A stretch of DNA of 24,577 nt from JBGTLW01 sp041743835 (GTDB taxonomy: Bacteria; Planctomycetota; Phycisphaerae; Phycisphaerales; Phycisphaeraceae): NCBI GenBank assembly GCA_041743835.1, contig JBGTLW010000299.1:1-24577 (forward strand), read 5' to 3'. Every line of letters starts with the position of its first letter. Position 1 is the first letter of the stretch. A program made the position numbers and the translations under genes. This document shows, piece by piece, positions 23,674 to 24,577 of the stretch. The notes under the pieces were generated by a model. The model had not been told where the DNA came from and ran no database searches. It was given only the letters and a program-made list of their open reading frames with translations.

Positions 23674-24577
23674 ATGACCTCAAGCGACTGGCTCAAACAG
23701 GTGGTGGACGCGGTGGCCGAAGTGGTCGGGCCGCACGATGGCGTGGTGCCGCTCCACGCGCCTTCGCTGGAAGGCAACTGCTGGGAATACGTCAAGCAGT
23801 GCATCGATACCGGCTGGATATCCTCGGCCGGGGAGTTTGTCACACGCTTCGAGGAGCAAGTCGCCACGTACACCGGGGCGCGCCATGCCGTGGCGGTGGT
23901 CAACGGGACCGCAGCCTTGCACGTGGCCCTGCTGCTGGCAGGCGTCCAACGGGACGATGAAGTCCTGACCCAATCACTCACGTTTGTCGCCACACCCAAC
24001 GCCATCCGTTACTGCGGGGCTGTGCCGCATTTCCTGGATGTCAATAGCACAACCCTCGGGCTGGACCCCGCTGCGCTCAACGCCCGACTCGAAGCGATCG
24101 CAGAGCGGAGGGACGGCGGCGTCTACAACCGAGAGACCGGCCGCCGGCTCGCCGCCATCGTCCCCATGCATACCTTCGGCCACCCAGCAGACCTAAGCGC
24201 GCTCCAGCGGATCGCTGAACACTGGGGCCTGCCACTGGTCGAAGATGCGGCCGAATCGCTCGGCTCGTTCTACCACGGCAAGCACACCGGGACCTTCGGC
24301 CGGCTCGGCATCCTCAGCTTCAACGGAAACAAAATCATCAGCACCGGCGGCGGGGGCATGATCCTCACCGACGACCCCGAACTCGCCCGCCGTGCCAAGC
24401 ACGTCACCACCACCGCCAAGCTGCCGCACCAGTGGGAGTACGTACACGACGAGACCGGCTTCAACTACCGCATGCCCAACCTCAACGCGGCCCTCGGCTG
24501 CGCCCAACTCGAACGCATCGACGACCTGCTGGCCAGCAAACGCCGCCTCGCCGAACGTTATGCACAATCATTGTCAC
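23674..24577 (+). CDS. LegC-like sugar aminotransferase (DegT/DnrJ/EryC1/StrS family), 3' partial
   Basis: 301 codons are present and the frame is open to the right edge. It is a PLP-dependent sugar aminotransferase. EGNCWEYVKQCIDTGWISSAGEFV (33-56), VVNGTAALHVALLLAGV, QSLTFVATPNAIRY and DVNSTTLGLD fit the LegC subgroup, which aminates a keto-sugar nucleotide on the way to legionaminic-acid-type or bacillosamine-type sugars. D191 (EDAAESLGS) and the PLP lysine K220 (FNGNKIISTGGGG) are in place. An in-frame ATG at 23614 is an alternative start and would add 20 residues. I prefer 23674 because family similarity begins there. It suggests that more nonulosonic-acid or capsule genes follow to the right. 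Confidence 0.87.
   Translation, partial: MTSSDWLKQVVDAVAEVVGPHDGVVPLHAPSLEGNCWEYVKQCIDTGWISSAGEFVTRFEEQVATYTGARHAVAVVNGTAALHVALLLAGVQRDDEVLTQSLTFVATPNAIRYCGAVPHFLDVNSTTLGLDPAALNARLEAIAERRDGGVYNRETGRRLAAIVPMHTFGHPADLSALQRIAEHWGLPLVEDAAESLGSFYHGKHTGTFGRLGILSFNGNKIISTGGGGMILTDDPELARRAKHVTTTAKLPHQWEYVHDETGFNYRMPNLNAALGCAQLERIDDLLASKRRLAERYAQSLS

Noticed and set aside
1..24577. CRISPR arrays, insertion sequences, phage genes, rRNA or tRNA
   Set aside because: I looked for spaced repeats, transposase motifs and conserved RNA signatures on both strands and saw none.

Overview
The window is a high-GC piece of chromosome whose gene content suggests a planctomycete, most likely of the Phycisphaerae group. 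The grounds are a PEP-CTERM-anchored secreted protein, a Rho factor with a reduced N-terminal domain, Shine-Dalgarno sequences that are often weak or absent, and many envelope-glycan genes. The assignment is inferred from style and content; no rRNA or other marker gene is present. I find 19 protein-coding genes, two of them cut by the window edges, and no rRNA, tRNA, insertion sequence, CRISPR array or replication origin.

Left part (1-12700). A partial gene with a glycosyltransferase-associated fold runs off the left edge. It diverges from an HldE/RfaE-like sugar nucleotidyltransferase-kinase whose two domains are in the opposite order to the E. coli enzyme, and that gene is followed by a strong hairpin. 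Next come a GH42-like glycoside hydrolase, a lipoprotein carrying eight 28-residue repeats, rho on the opposite strand, a PEP-CTERM trypsin-like protein, a histidine-rich ZIP metal transporter behind a perfect palindrome, rimO and an O-methyltransferase.

Middle (12710-16581). GDP-mannose 4,6-dehydratase (gmd) and GDP-L-fucose synthase (fcl) lie on the minus strand and together make GDP-L-fucose from GDP-mannose. A PIN-domain toxin-antitoxin pair sits between them in the same direction. Divergent from gmd is a second secreted trypsin-like protease.

Right part (16584-24577). This is an envelope-glycan cluster. It has a membrane GT-C glycosyltransferase, then divergently a DprE1-like oxidase and a DprE2-like reductase overlapping by ATGA, then a HAD-phosphatase/UbiA-prenyltransferase fusion, then convergently a GT87-like membrane glycosyltransferase, and finally the start of a LegC-like sugar aminotransferase. 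The fusion, DprE1 and DprE2 together cover the mycobacterial-type route from PRPP and polyprenyl phosphate to polyprenyl-phospho-arabinose. The two membrane glycosyltransferases are candidate users of lipid-linked sugars. This compact lipid-linked pentose pathway with candidate transferases is the most interesting system in the window.
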